Assembly (NCBI GenBank): GCA_965219705.1
Contig: OZ244789.1
Location: forward strand, 496,001 to 560,000
Direction of reading: 5' to 3'
Length of the DNA stretch: 64,000 bases
Origin: JAJECS01 sp965219705
GTDB lineage: Bacteria; Chloroflexota; UBA11872
A model generated the notes under the pieces. It worked only from the letters and a program-made list of their open reading frames with translations. It was not told where the DNA came from and did no database searches. The position numbers and the translations under genes were made by a program. Shown here in pieces: positions 1-9,317 of the stretch (within the stretch, counting starts at the first letter, position 1; each line of letters begins with the position of its first letter).

Positions 1-2094
1 GCATGGTATTGCCTAGCCGAAATCTTCCGAGCAGCAGCGACTGAAACGGGACTTGTGGACGACCGCGAAGCCTTACCCAAAGAACTTGATCTGTGCGCAT
101 ACCGTGAAGTGCTTCGCGCCGAAGCAGCACGGCTGATTCAGCAACAATCTCCTACCATTCCCTGGTATCTGCGGCAGCAGGCACTGCTCTTTCAAGCAGT
201 CTATCGACCGGACTTGGCACCTGTTGCACGCAAAGGCACGGTTCCGGCAACGCGAGACTATCGACAACTAATCATCTGCATGCGAGGCGACTTCACCGGA
301 CTAACGAGCACGAACTTTGCAACTTTTGCCGTCCTAATGCGACGTGCCTTCCTTGATGGCCAAACAGCCGTGAGCGCAGTATTGCCGAACTTAGATCCAA
401 CTCGAAAAAGCGACATTGCGTTACGCGATCCATCGTTTGCCCAAGAACTCTATGACGCAGACAGCGATTTCTTCAACGGTCTCCCAAAACACGTACGCGA
501 AGATTTTGGATTCGACTCCCCCGAAGTCGACTCCGGGATGCAAACCCTAACCAACCTCGTACTGAAGACTGACCCTGTCATCCCAATCCGAAATGAGTTA
601 TCGCTGCTTAGCTTCGCATCGCATTTACTTCGTAAGCTGCGCAAGTCAAACCATTTACAAGTGATAATCCCCAGCCAAGTTCACCTCGCATGCGATCTAG
701 AGCAGAACTTCCCCGAGCCAGAGCAGAACATCGCGACGATTGTCGCTTTCACCGTAATTGATCGTCGAGCTGATCCGGCTGGATCCATGTACTCTACTCC
801 AAGCTGGTGTACAGCAGGGGAACGATGGCGCATTCAACTAGGCTTTCTCTTGCGATTCATCCTTGCGCGGCATCCAGATTTCACCACAGCCGCACGTCCA
901 GGCCATTGGAAAGAACGATCCGCCATATATCGCCCTGTAAAGAGTCACTGGTATCAGAGGCTTTATGGATTCTTTAATGGCCAACGAGCATTTGGCGACG
1001 ATTGGCTACCGATCACCGATTGGATGGAGCGGTTGCTTTCGGCTTTGTTGCGTTGGCCCGGCAGTCGAACTCCTGATGGATTCGATTGGGTCGACCATGG
1101 CATTGCCAATACACAGAAGGAAATAGAGGAGAGGATCAAATTCCTAAACGAAAAACGCGGCCCCGCAACTGGATCACTATTACTCCCAATGGTAGTGGAC
1201 CGGCCTAATCCGAAGACCGCCAAGTTCCGCGCGTGCGTAGTCCAAACAGTCGTCCCGACATCACATGATTTGGTCAAAGCTGACATCACGCTCTCCAAAC
1301 CTGACATTCGCAGGAGGCATCGAAACCACCTTTCAGCGGCACTCGCCGCCGTGAGACAGATGCTCTATCTGCGCAAGACGCACATGCAGGACGACGATCG
1401 CCTGGATTGGCTTATCCTGCCAGAATTAGCAGTTCACCCGAGCGACATTCAAACGCATCTAATCCCATTCTCTCGCGCCCATAAGACGCTGATTCTGACA
1501 GGGATGACATACGAGAATCTACTTCAAAACAATCCGCCAATAAACTCTGCACTGTGGATAATACCAGAATGGTCTGAAAGCCACGGTTGGCAGATCCAAA
1601 CACGTCGTCAGGGAAAGCTACACCTTGCCAAGGAGGAAAGAGCTCTCAACCTGCTTAGATTTCGGCCTTGCCAATGGCTGATCGGGTTCCCATGGTCCGA
1701 TGAAGATCGACCGCTGTGGATCACTGCGTCAGTATGCTTCGATGGGACCGATCTCAGATTGGCGTCTGATCTCAGGAATGAGTCAGATATATTCGCAATT
1801 CCAGCATTCAACAAGGATGTCAAGACGTTTGATCAGATGGCACTTGCCTTGAATTATCACATGTTTCAACTAGTCGTCCTCGCCAACAATGGTGAGTACG
1901 GAGGAAGCAGTGCCTACTGGCCACGCCACCGCGACCACCAGAGACAAGTCTTCCACCTGCATGGCCAACCGCAGGCATCGATTGCATTCTTTGAGATCGA
2001 AGACATCGGGGAATACCTGGCTCGCGGGAATTGCGGGACGGACATGTGGAAGCATCCGCCGGCAGGATGGACAGGGCCTAATTCGGATAGCTAG
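1..2094 (+). CDS. Nitrilase-domain protein, probable C-terminal part of an RT-nitrilase defence protein (5' end outside window)
   Basis: The frame is open from base 1, so the GTG at 55 is probably internal and the gene starts upstream of the window. Counting from that GTG, residues about 440-670 look like a carbon-nitrogen hydrolase: Glu457 in LPELAV, Lys521 in GKLHLAKEE and Cys561 in SVCFDGTDLR are placed like the family's Glu-Lys-Cys triad, and NNGEYGGSSAYWP matches the late nitrilase motif. The roughly 430 residues before it match nothing I can name. Established knowledge: some unknown-group reverse transcriptases (UG1/DRT1 and relatives) carry a C-terminal nitrilase-like domain after an RT and a linker, and act in phage defence. 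The RT itself would lie off-window, so that identity is inference. A stand-alone nitrilase-like enzyme is the alternative. Codon use is less GC-rich than in the genes that follow. Confidence 0.6.
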   Translation, partial: AWYCLAEIFRAAATETGLVDDREALPKELDLCAYREVLRAEAARLIQQQSPTIPWYLRQQALLFQAVYRPDLAPVARKGTVPATRDYRQLIICMRGDFTGLTSTNFATFAVLMRRAFLDGQTAVSAVLPNLDPTRKSDIALRDPSFAQELYDADSDFFNGLPKHVREDFGFDSPEVDSGMQTLTNLVLKTDPVIPIRNELSLLSFASHLLRKLRKSNHLQVIIPSQVHLACDLEQNFPEPEQNIATIVAFTVIDRRADPAGSMYSTPSWCTAGERWRIQLGFLLRFILARHPDFTTAARPGHWKERSAIYRPVKSHWYQRLYGFFNGQRAFGDDWLPITDWMERLLSALLRWPGSRTPDGFDWVDHGIANTQKEIEERIKFLNEKRGPATGSLLLPMVVDRPNPKTAKFRACVVQTVVPTSHDLVKADITLSKPDIRRRHRNHLSAALAAVRQMLYLRKTHMQDDDRLDWLILPELAVHPSDIQTHLIPFSRAHKTLILTGMTYENLLQNNPPINSALWIIPEWSESHGWQIQTRRQGKLHLAKEERALNLLRFRPCQWLIGFPWSDEDRPLWITASVCFDGTDLRLASDLRNESDIFAIPAFNKDVKTFDQMALALNYHMFQLVVLANNGEYGGSSAYWPRHRDHQRQVFHLHGQPQASIAFFEIEDIGEYLARGNCGTDMWKHPPAGWTGPNSDS

Positions 2095-2246
2095 CGCGAG
2101 CAATGGGCATGGTCGAAGCGCGCGCTTCCGGAACGCCCGATACCTGAAGCCGAACCTGGCCATCTGGCGAGGTCTGCTGTAAACGACGCGGATCGTTCCA
2201 ATCTTGGCCGTCGTCGAGCCGCAGTGACCAAACTGCTCAAGCGCGG

Positions 2247-2891
2247 TTAGCCCGAGTCCACGCGCGCCGCCAGCTCGTTCCAGGCGGCCTCGACCCGTGC
2301 CACGGCGCTGAGCGTGGCGTAGGTGTCGGGCCACATGGCGTCCACGACGGCTTTGGCACCGGCATCGTCACCCGCCGCGGCCACCTTCTCGATCTCGGCG
2401 GTGCGCGCGGCGTGACGGGCCGCGCTCTCACGTGCGAGCCGGGCTAGTTCCCGTGACGCCCGGAAATGCGCGCGGGCCAGCTGCGCGGTGGAGACCCCGG
2501 CGGACGGATCGCGCTCGGCACGCTCCTCGCGCGTCGCATGCCCATACGCGGGCGGCAGGCGGGACCCGTCCGGCGCGTACATCGTGTGCGTCGGCTCGAC
2601 GTGCGGCGTCACCGAGAGGTACATGATGACGGGCTCGTCCCCGACGACCCGCACCTGGTGCAGCTCATCCCGGTGGGCAAAGCACAGCTCACCCGGACTC
2701 AGCACTGCCGTTTCGCCGTCGATCTCGAACTCGGCGCGACCCTGCAAGATCAGGAAGACCTCCGCGCCCAGATCGTGGCTGTGGCGCGTGGCCACGGCGC
2801 CCACCTCGAACCGCAGGAAGCGCGCCCGGATCTCGGGCGTGATGACGACGTTCTTGATATCGCGGCGATAGTCGAAGACCTGAAGCGGCAT
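2247..2891 (-). CDS. Cupin-domain protein
   Basis: A 214-residue protein whose first 110 residues form a single cupin barrel. HSHDLGAEVFLILQGRAEF is the first cupin motif with its metal-binding His and Glu positions, and PGELCFAHRDELHQVRV is the second, with PGD-like PGE and a late His. The C-terminal half is Ala/Arg-rich, probably helical, with no recognised domain. It starts 2 bp after the stop of the upstream oxidoreductase gene on the same strand, so the two are very likely co-transcribed. Such pairs usually handle small sugars or polyols, but the substrate cannot be read from sequence. Confidence 0.85.
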   Translation of the reverse strand: MPLQVFDYRRDIKNVVITPEIRARFLRFEVGAVATRHSHDLGAEVFLILQGRAEFEIDGETAVLSPGELCFAHRDELHQVRVVGDEPVIMYLSVTPHVEPTHTMYAPDGSRLPPAYGHATREERAERDPSAGVSTAQLARAHFRASRELARLARESAARHAARTAEIEKVAAAGDDAGAKAVVDAMWPDTYATLSAVARVEAAWNELAARVDSG

Positions 2892-2893
2892 GG

Positions 2894-3985
2894 CTAAGCG
2901 TCTCCCTCAAGGTGCGCGAGCACGATATCGCGCACCAGCGCCACGTGCTCGATGGCCTCGCGGCCCGGCGTGAGCGGCTGCTCGCCCCGCACGATGCACG
3001 CCGCGAAGTGCTCCAGCTCCAGCTTGAACGGGTTGGCTTGCCATGACCGCATGGTCGTGGCGGCATGGCCCTCGGCGTCGATCTGCTGCACCGTGACGTC
3101 GGTCGGCAGACCGCGGCTCCATCCGGTGGGGAACGACGCAATCACGCGGTCTCGCGAGCCATACACCGCAAGCGTCTCCTCGAAACTGAACAGCTCCGGC
3201 AGGTCAACCCAGGTGCACACGGCCCGCGCGTCGCCCGCATACTCCAGCACGGTCGTCAGCGCGACGCCGCCGGCCCAGATGTTGCTGCTCACCACCCGCC
3301 GCGGGCTGCCGAACATGCCGTGCAGATTGCCGATGTCATGGATCATGCTGCCGTTGATGACCTCGAAGGCGCGGAGCGCGTCCGGATCAACTTCGTCGCG
3401 GCCAAGCGCCTCCGCCACGAGCCGGTCCGATTCGGCACGCCCGGCCTCAATCACCGCATCCGGCAAGTCGGACGGCACGTAGTAGTCAAACGTCTCCAGA
3501 TGCAGCGCATTGTCGGGATGCAGGTGGTTGACCTGGATGAAGCGCACGTCATCGATCTGGGCCACCCGCCGCTGCGCAAAGCGGTAGGCCGGGTCGTAGC
3601 GCTTCATATACGCCGCCTGGTACACGACGCCGGCGCGGTCCGCGGCGTCGGCCATCGCCCGCGCCTCCGCAACCGTGTAGCAGACCGGCTTCTCGACCAG
3701 GATGTGCTTGCCGGCCCGGGCCGCCGCGATGGCGGGCGGCGCATGCGTGCCTGAGTTGCAGACGATGACCGCGTCGATATCCGCCCGCTGGACCAACTCG
3801 TGATACTCAACGTGCCGCCGCTCCGGCGGCACCCCATAGGCGGCGCCGACGTGCGCCAGCAACTCGCGCGACAAGTCGCACAGGCCGGCGATCTCAAAGT
3901 CGCTGCTCAGCTCGACAAGATGCGGCAGATGCTGGATCTGAGCAATGCCGCCGCACCCGATGACACCCACCCGCAGCCTGCTCAT
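2894..3985 (-). CDS. Gfo/Idh/MocA family NAD(P)-dependent oxidoreductase
   Basis: About 363 residues. The N-terminal Rossmann motif GVIGCGGIAQIQHLPHL binds the dinucleotide, and HILVEKPVCYTVAEARAM carries the EKP signature of the family. The C-terminal half is the usual substrate-binding/dimerisation domain. Members oxidise or reduce a hydroxyl of sugars, inositols or similar compounds; the actual substrate is unknown. I chose the ATG at 3985 (MSRLRVGVIG), which places the Rossmann strand at the very N-terminus; a GTG at 3997 is also in frame. It heads a two-gene minus-strand operon with the cupin gene. Confidence 0.88.
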   Translation of the reverse strand: MSRLRVGVIGCGGIAQIQHLPHLVELSSDFEIAGLCDLSRELLAHVGAAYGVPPERRHVEYHELVQRADIDAVIVCNSGTHAPPAIAAARAGKHILVEKPVCYTVAEARAMADAADRAGVVYQAAYMKRYDPAYRFAQRRVAQIDDVRFIQVNHLHPDNALHLETFDYYVPSDLPDAVIEAGRAESDRLVAEALGRDEVDPDALRAFEVINGSMIHDIGNLHGMFGSPRRVVSSNIWAGGVALTTVLEYAGDARAVCTWVDLPELFSFEETLAVYGSRDRVIASFPTGWSRGLPTDVTVQQIDAEGHAATTMRSWQANPFKLELEHFAACIVRGEQPLTPGREAIEHVALVRDIVLAHLEGDA

Positions 3986-4091
3986 GATCGACACCACCCG
4001 TCACGCACAATCGGCACGCCGAGCCTACCGCCTGATCTCGGCGGCGCAGGTCAGCACCGCCACGAGGGAGACCGTGTCAACGGTCCAGCGG

Positions 4092-4135
4092 CACGCCCGG
4101 AGGGATTCGAACCCCCGACCCCTGGTTCCGAAGGC
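4092..4135 (-). pseudogene. tRNA-Arg 3' fragment (candidate attachment site)
   Basis: On the minus strand the stretch reads CCTTCGGAACCAGG, then GGGGGTTCGAATCCCTC (T stem and loop), then CGGGCG. This is the 3' half of an arginine tRNA, from the TCG-type anticodon loop to the acceptor. Upstream of the loop the expected stem is absent, so no full cloverleaf is possible. Integrases that use tRNA genes leave such 3' halves at element ends. The Arg assignment rests on the loop alone. Confidence 0.6.
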
Positions 4136-4177
4136 CCGATCCGGCCATCTGATGAGGCCCGATGAGAACCGATCTGG

Positions 4178-4269
4178 ACCGACCCAAACCTGTTAGCGGG
4201 GACCGTTCGTCCGATCACGTCGGACCTGGCCCGACCAGAACCGACCCAAAACTAGAGCAAAACTAGAGC
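4178..4269. repeat. Short direct repeats beside the tRNA fragment
   Basis: ACCGACCCAAA occurs at 4178-4188 and 4240-4250, and the 11-mer AAAACTAGAGC is present twice in tandem at 4248-4258 and 4259-4269. Short direct repeats next to a tRNA 3' fragment resemble integrase arm sites, which is inference. Confidence 0.55.
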
Positions 4270-4928
4270 AAGACCTGGGGTACCTCCGCCAGCTCACTTC
4301 CCGGAGATCAGCGCTCTTCGAGGGCCTCGGCACCGGTCTGTAGTCGCCACTGCAGCACTGGGGTATTGGCGCGGCGGGGCGTCACCTTGGATTGACCGCG
4401 TCTCGGGTCCGAGGAGATCCGATCGTTGCGCTTTCACCCACGTTCGGCCCCGGGCGCGACACGGGACATCCACCCAGACCGGCACCTCGCGCGCTGCGAG
4501 CAACAGGTGCGGCGAGCCCACGCCCTGGTCACCGCCGGTTCCGGTGCTACACCGGACCCCACCCCGCTCCTCCGCACCACAGCAAGGCCGACTCGTGCAC
4601 CGGACAGAGTGCTTGATCACTGCCGGCACCCGCGCCTCGCACCGATTCCCCGGCACGACACCTCGGCGACCTCCACGCGCAACCGGCGTCCCGGACGCGG
4701 CCCGCCGTCCAGGCGACGGACCGGCTCCGATGCTCGTGAAGCGATCCCGCCCGGGTGCCGCCGAGTCGGCCCCACGGCCAGCACCCGCCTGACACGGGCC
4801 CTTGAGCGGCCGGCACGACATCGGACCGGCCGGCGCCACCGCAGTATCTCGGCCGCGCCCGGTGACTTGCACGGGTCCCTGGAGACCTCACGCAAGCTAC
4901 ACAACTCGGGGCGTCCGGTGCCGCGACC
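4270..4928. other. Gene-free GC-rich stretch
   Basis: Several frames are open on both strands, but their translations are Arg/Pro/Gly-rich low-complexity sequence without any family resemblance, typical of chance frames in GC-rich DNA. I see no RNA gene or repeat here. Confidence 0.5.
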
Positions 4929-4962
4929 GTTGGGCACCCGGTCCCTAGACCGGGTGCCCAAC
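4929..4962 (-). terminator. Perfect 15-bp hairpin downstream of radC
   Basis: GTTGGGCACCCGGTC and its exact reverse complement are separated by a 4-base loop. It lies 28 bp past the radC stop and so is placed like a terminator, but it lacks a clear T-run on either side. Confidence 0.5.
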
Positions 4963-4990
4963 CGACATGAGGCCAGCCGGAAGAATGCTG

Positions 4991-5499
4991 TCAGGGCATC
5001 AGACCATGCTCCTTCAGGCTCACGACCCCGTCGCCGCCGATGACCACGTGGTCCACAATTTGAACACCCAGCAGGTCCGCCGCCTCCACCAACTGTCGGG
5101 TCAGCGCGGTGTCGTCGCACTGGGCGTCGGATCGCCGCTGGGATGGTTGTGGCAGATGATGATGTGGGGAATGGCCGCGACCACCGCCGGGCGCAGCACT
5201 TCAGCCGGCCGGACCATCGCGGAGTTCACGTTGCCCTGGTAGATCACCCGCTGACCGACCACGTGGTTCCGGCTGTCGAGCAGCAGCACCCGCACCTGCT
5301 CCTGGGCCAGTCCGGCCATCTCCGGCGCCACGAGCTGCCGCACGTCATCGGGGCAGAGGATGGTGGGCCGGTCGTCCTCAGCGCCTGCTGGCTGGATCTC
5401 AACGCCGTAGCGCAGCGTCAGCTCATGCAGCAGGCGCAGGTTGGACCTGAGCGCGTCCAGCAGGGTTTCGTCGCGGGTGGGTTGCATCGTCTCGGTCAT
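4991..5499 (-). pseudogene. radC: RadC-family (JAB/MPN) protein, frameshifted near the active site
   Basis: The frame from the ATG at 5499 (AAGGAGG five bases upstream) runs through LDSRNHVVGQRVIYQGNVN to ICHNHPSGDPTPS, the RadC metal-site motif HxHPSG, then hits a stop near 5101. The missing end continues in another frame: ALTRQLVEAADLLGVQIVDH, then VVIGGDGVVSLKEHGLM, stopping at 4991. One base appears lost at about 5118-5121, between the PSGDPTPS and DDTALTRQ codons. The two halves together make a normal short RadC. RadC-type genes often travel on mobile elements; the molecular role is unsettled. It is last in the cluster with the VWA and AAA genes. A sequencing error is an alternative to real decay. 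Confidence 0.8.
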
Positions 5500-5534
5500 G
5501 TCAGCCTCCTTGGCTAGTGATTGAAAACAGAGGT

Positions 5535-5564
5535 GGGGCCGTCCCCCAGAACGGAGACGGCCCC
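5535..5564 (-). terminator. Hairpin between the VWA gene and radC
   Basis: Arms GGGGCCGTC and GACGGCCCC pair over 9 bp. On the minus strand they are followed by CTCTGTTTTC and then the radC ribosome site. It could end VWA transcription or act as a leader structure. The rest of 5500-5987 shows no gene. Confidence 0.5.
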
Positions 5565-5987
5565 GTGTTGCGCCGGGCTGTCCGGGTCGCCATGCGGTCG
5601 TGGGCCGTTGGGTCTCGACGGGCACGGTCTTGCCGCCAGACGTCTCCGTCAGCACGGCACAAAGAGAGGTCGGTCAGTGGCGTCTCGGGCGCGTGTCGCG
5701 GCAAATCGGCTCCGCCGGACGGTGCGCTCGACGGCGCGCTTGCAGTGCACGCGGCCCTAGTTGCTGCGCTTCCGGGCTCGGGTAGGAGTCCCGTCGCGGA
5801 TCGGGCGAGCCGTGCGACCGCGACGGGATCGCGCTCTCAGGGCCCTGCTATTGGCCGCGGATGGTCGTTCGAGAATTCAGCGCTATCGAGGTGCGTCAAC
5901 TCGACGGCTGCCCGGACGGCCCGGTCCGCTGGATCCCGTGCCGTCTGGGAGGGTCGTAGGCGCCTGGCCGCGCCGCTGCCGCGCGGC

Positions 5988-7511
5988 TCAGCGCCGCCGC
6001 AGGGTGTTGACCACCCCGGCCAGCGTGGGCGCCAGGGCCGCCGGGGTCGCGCAGTCGATGAAACGCTCGCCGAAGAGCTGGCGCATCTCCCGCCGGTTCG
6101 TGGCCTCCAACTCCAGGCCGAGTCCCAGCACCTCGATCCGCGCGGCGTCCGCGCAGGCGTTGAGATGCCGTACGGCCGGGGGATCGTGCGGCTCGCCGTC
6201 GTGGACGATCACCAGCACCTTCAACGCCTCGGACCGCGCGGTCATCTCCCCCAAGAGCGCCGCATACGCCGGGGCCATGCAGCTGCCGGTGTTGGGCAAC
6301 AGCCCCGCCAGCCGCGCCAGCGCCCGCTCCGACGCGTCGCCGGTCCGCACCACCGACTCCGCTCCTTCAAAGGCGATCACCGCATGCCAGATGTCCAGCT
6401 CGGCACAGGCGAGGTGCAGCGTCGCCGCCGCCGTCTGCGCCGCCGCCATGCGTGGGCCCTCCATGGATCCCGAGCGGTCCAGGAGCACCCCCACCGCCAC
6501 CGACTCCGGGTCGGGCTCCGGTTCCGTCGGCACCACGAAGGGCGTGGCGTCCAGGCTGCGGATCGCCGCCCGCAGGCTCAGCCGTCCGTGCCGATCGGTC
6601 CACTCCGGCGTGCGCGCCGTCTCCGGCAGCGCCAGCCGCGCGACGAGCTCCGACGCCAGCGGCTCCGCCGCCCGCAGCAGCGGACCGGGTGGCGCCAGCT
6701 GTCGGTCGCTGATGAATCCGGCGGTCGCCAACTCCGCCGGGAGATCGTCGTCCCCCGCCTCGTGCTCACCCGCGCCCGTCCAGCCCGCGCCTTCGCGGGG
6801 CCGCGGCTCGGCAGCATCGGACCGCATCCCGCGGTTCGGCGCCGCCGGCATCGGCAAACTCTTGAGTAGCGTTTGCTGCAGACCCAGGATGGCCACGATC
6901 TGTTCCGCCAGGTCGTAGACCCGCCCGGTGTCGCGTGCCGTCCAGGCCCGTTCCACGAGCGGCTTCACCTTGCGCCAGCGCCGCTGGTTCAGCGCGGACA
7001 GCTGCCCTTTCAGCGGGAGCCCGAGTCGCCGGGCCCAGCGCCATTGCACGGCGGCCAGCACCACCCAGCACGGGTCGTCGGGGTCCTGCAGCTCCCCGCG
7101 CGGCTGCCCCAGCGGCATGGCTCGCCAATAGGCATGTCGGGTCATCGCCGTCAGCGCCCCGCGCACCGACCAGAACTGCCCGCCCATGATCCGCTCGATG
7201 CGTTCATCCTCCAGCACGTTGGTGATCTCCTGCACCACCGGGGTCGCGCCGTCCCGCGGCGTCGTGTAGCGCGCATGGCCGACTTCGTGCGCCAGCACGC
7301 CCCGCGTGAGCAGATACTGGGTCCGCGGCGGGCCCGGAAAGGCCCTCGGATTCACGGTGATCGTGCGCTGGCCGAAGTCGCACATGCCGGACGGGCAGAT
7401 GGTGCGGTCGTCCTCCAACCGCACCGCGAAGGCATAGGGCCCCAGAAACGACTTGCCGAAGGTCACGAGTTGCCGCTCGATGCTCGGCCACTGATACCAC
7501 TGCACGGACAT
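5988..7511 (-). CDS. VWA-domain protein with an HExxH motif
   Basis: 507 residues from the ATG at 7511, which is preceded by AAGGAGG at a good distance; the frame continues upstream but that part overlaps a hairpin leader. The N-terminal part carries LAHEVGHARYTT (HEVGH at 75-79), a zinc-metalloprotease-like motif. The C-terminal part from about 335 is a von Willebrand A domain with the MIDAS sequence LLDRSGSM (Asp345, Ser347, Ser349) and later NTGS and HDGEPHD. It directly follows a MoxR-like ATPase gene, the usual partner: known MoxR/VWA pairs remodel or insert metals into protein complexes, as CobS/CobT do. The target here is unknown. The HExxH may be catalytic or structural. Confidence 0.82.
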   Translation of the reverse strand: MSVQWYQWPSIERQLVTFGKSFLGPYAFAVRLEDDRTICPSGMCDFGQRTITVNPRAFPGPPRTQYLLTRGVLAHEVGHARYTTPRDGATPVVQEITNVLEDERIERIMGGQFWSVRGALTAMTRHAYWRAMPLGQPRGELQDPDDPCWVVLAAVQWRWARRLGLPLKGQLSALNQRRWRKVKPLVERAWTARDTGRVYDLAEQIVAILGLQQTLLKSLPMPAAPNRGMRSDAAEPRPREGAGWTGAGEHEAGDDDLPAELATAGFISDRQLAPPGPLLRAAEPLASELVARLALPETARTPEWTDRHGRLSLRAAIRSLDATPFVVPTEPEPDPESVAVGVLLDRSGSMEGPRMAAAQTAAATLHLACAELDIWHAVIAFEGAESVVRTGDASERALARLAGLLPNTGSCMAPAYAALLGEMTARSEALKVLVIVHDGEPHDPPAVRHLNACADAARIEVLGLGLELEATNRREMRQLFGERFIDCATPAALAPTLAGVVNTLRRR

Positions 7512-7537
7512 TGGTCTGCCTCCTTGAAGAAAACTGA

Positions 7538-7569
7538 GAGGCCCGCGCCGTATCCACGGCACGGGCCTC
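7538..7569 (-). terminator. Hairpin between the AAA gene and the VWA gene
   Basis: GAGGCCCGCGCCGT pairs with ACGGCACGGGCCTC (one mismatch) around a 4-base loop. On the minus strand it is followed by TCAGTTTTCTTC and the VWA ribosome site, so it resembles an intrinsic terminator or an attenuator inside the cluster. Confidence 0.6.
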
Positions 7570-7596
7570 GGAATACCCGCTGATGTGGGTCGGGGA

Positions 7597-9204
7597 TCAC
7601 AGGCCCGCCGGCCGGTGATTGGCCACCATCTGCAGCAGCAGGTCCCGCGTCTCACCGGCCACTCGCCCGTCCGAGTCACGGCCCGCCACCCCCGGCAGCC
7701 AGGACATCAGCGCCGCGTCCGCCAGGATGCGCCCCGGATCCCCGGGGCCCTGCAGCGGCTCCCGGGCCAACTCGCCCCAGGCCATCAACCCCCGCGGCGT
7801 CATATCCGCCGGCAGCTGCCGCGTGCGCCGCATGGCTCGCGTTTCCTGGGCCACGCGCACCATCCAGGTGGCCACGGTCGTCGGGAGGCTCGTGCGCCGG
7901 CGCAACAGCGCCGCCTCGTCCTTCGGCTCCAGGTAGTCGAATTCCAGCGTCACCGGGAACCGGTCCGCCAGTGCCGCGTCGATCGGGTTCACCAGGTAGC
8001 CCTGGCCCTGGTTCATGGCCATCAGCACCATGAACCCCGCCGCCGCCCGCACCTCGCGCGACCCGTGCTCCGTTAGCACCAGCGCCCGGCGCGAGATCGC
8101 CCCCAGCAGCACGTTCAGCGTCTTGCCGGGCATGCGATTGGCCTCGTCGACGAACAGCACCTGCCCCTGCCGCATCGCCTGCGTCAACGGCCCGTCCGCC
8201 CAGGCGTAGCGGGCCGTCGGGCCGGCTGCCTCCAGGTCGGTGCCCACGGCCAGGCGGCAGGCCAGCTCCGCCTGCAGCGCGAACGGGTCGGCCGAGGCCG
8301 ACCGATCCGGCACGTAGCCGCCCAGCAGGTCCACCGGCTGCATCGCCTCGTGGCCTTCGACGGTCCGCAGCTCGCGGTGCGCATAGCGCGACGCCTCCGT
8401 CGCGCACAGCGACTTGCCCGTTCCCCGCGGGCCCACCAGCATGGCGTGCAGGCCACGCTCCACCGCCAGCACCAGCTGGCCCAGCTGCGGGCCGCAGAAC
8501 GTGGCGCCCTCGACCCGCCGCGTCAGCGCCTCCGGCAGGCGGCTGGGCGCCACCAGCCCCGTCGCCCGGTAGACCGTTAATGCCTCCGGGTCGGTCAGTA
8601 GCGGCGCCACGTCATCCGAGGTCGGGTCGGGTCGCGCGTCGCACTCGACCTCGATCACCAGGCGGTGCAACCGGTCGTTCGTCGGCGCCGGCGTTTGGTC
8701 GCGATAGATCAGCCAGTACCAGAGCTCATCCGCCACCCGCGCCAGCGGCACGGCCAGCGATTGGCCCACCTCCTCCTCGGCGGCCTGCCAGGCCACCAGG
8801 AGGGTCTCCCAGGCGTCCAGCAGATCAGTCGCCGTTTCGCGGCTGGCGAACGCCTCCAGCAGCGCCACCAGCCCCAGGTCGGCGTCGACCCGCCGCAGCC
8901 CGGCCATCGTCGAGCCCGCGAAACTCATGACACGTTCGCCGCGCGTGTGGCGTCGCGGCCGCCGCCGCAGCCACAGGCCGTCACCGTCCGCGAGCCGCGT
9001 CCGCGCCTCCAGCACATCCCCCCGCAGGCCCATCACCACGGCCTCCATCAGCGGCACCGCCCAGGGCGCCGGGCCTTCGCGCCTCCTGCCCTGGGCCGGC
9101 AGCGGCTCGTTGGTCTGCAACCACGGCGCCAGCGGCGTCGCCTCCTTGCCACACAGCAGCTGCTCCCGGATTTCCCAGCCGTAGACGTTGAGTTGGCGTG
9201 CCAT
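7597..9204 (-). CDS. MoxR/CobS-like AAA+ ATPase
   Basis: 535 residues. The first about 230 are family-specific and unrecognised. The AAA+ module follows: Walker A GPRGTGKS at 258-265, Walker B VLFVDE at 349-354, sensor-1 Asn in MAMNQG near 398, and DRFPVTLEFDYLEP typical of the MoxR/AAA_5 branch. It would hydrolyse ATP to remodel a protein target together with the VWA protein encoded next. The ATG at 9204 has GGGAGG at fair spacing. There are 85 bp with a hairpin before the VWA gene and 113 bp with a bigger hairpin after the preceding gene, so expression may be tuned per gene rather than by overlap. Confidence 0.85.
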   Translation of the reverse strand: MARQLNVYGWEIREQLLCGKEATPLAPWLQTNEPLPAQGRRREGPAPWAVPLMEAVVMGLRGDVLEARTRLADGDGLWLRRRPRRHTRGERVMSFAGSTMAGLRRVDADLGLVALLEAFASRETATDLLDAWETLLVAWQAAEEEVGQSLAVPLARVADELWYWLIYRDQTPAPTNDRLHRLVIEVECDARPDPTSDDVAPLLTDPEALTVYRATGLVAPSRLPEALTRRVEGATFCGPQLGQLVLAVERGLHAMLVGPRGTGKSLCATEASRYAHRELRTVEGHEAMQPVDLLGGYVPDRSASADPFALQAELACRLAVGTDLEAAGPTARYAWADGPLTQAMRQGQVLFVDEANRMPGKTLNVLLGAISRRALVLTEHGSREVRAAAGFMVLMAMNQGQGYLVNPIDAALADRFPVTLEFDYLEPKDEAALLRRRTSLPTTVATWMVRVAQETRAMRRTRQLPADMTPRGLMAWGELAREPLQGPGDPGRILADAALMSWLPGVAGRDSDGRVAGETRDLLLQMVANHRPAGL

Positions 9205-9235
9205 CGGGTACCTCCCGTTCTTCCGTGTCGTGGAA

Positions 9236-9282
9236 CGCCCGCGCGGGCCCGGCCCTCGGGGCCGGCACCACCCGCGCGGGCG
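9236..9282 (-). terminator. Long GC-rich hairpin upstream of the AAA gene
   Basis: CGCCCGCGCGGG pairs exactly with CCCGCGCGGGCG over 12 bp, with a second stem GGCC/GGCC inside. It sits in the gap between two same-strand genes. No T-run follows. Confidence 0.5.
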
Positions 9283-9317
9283 CCGCCCCTCGCCGGGGCC
9301 TTCTCGAATCCGGGCGC

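Noticed and set aside
5517..6918. Plus-strand frames opposite the VWA gene
   Set aside because: Arg/Pro-rich, no motif, and the minus strand carries clear VWA and HExxH motifs in a plausible operon.
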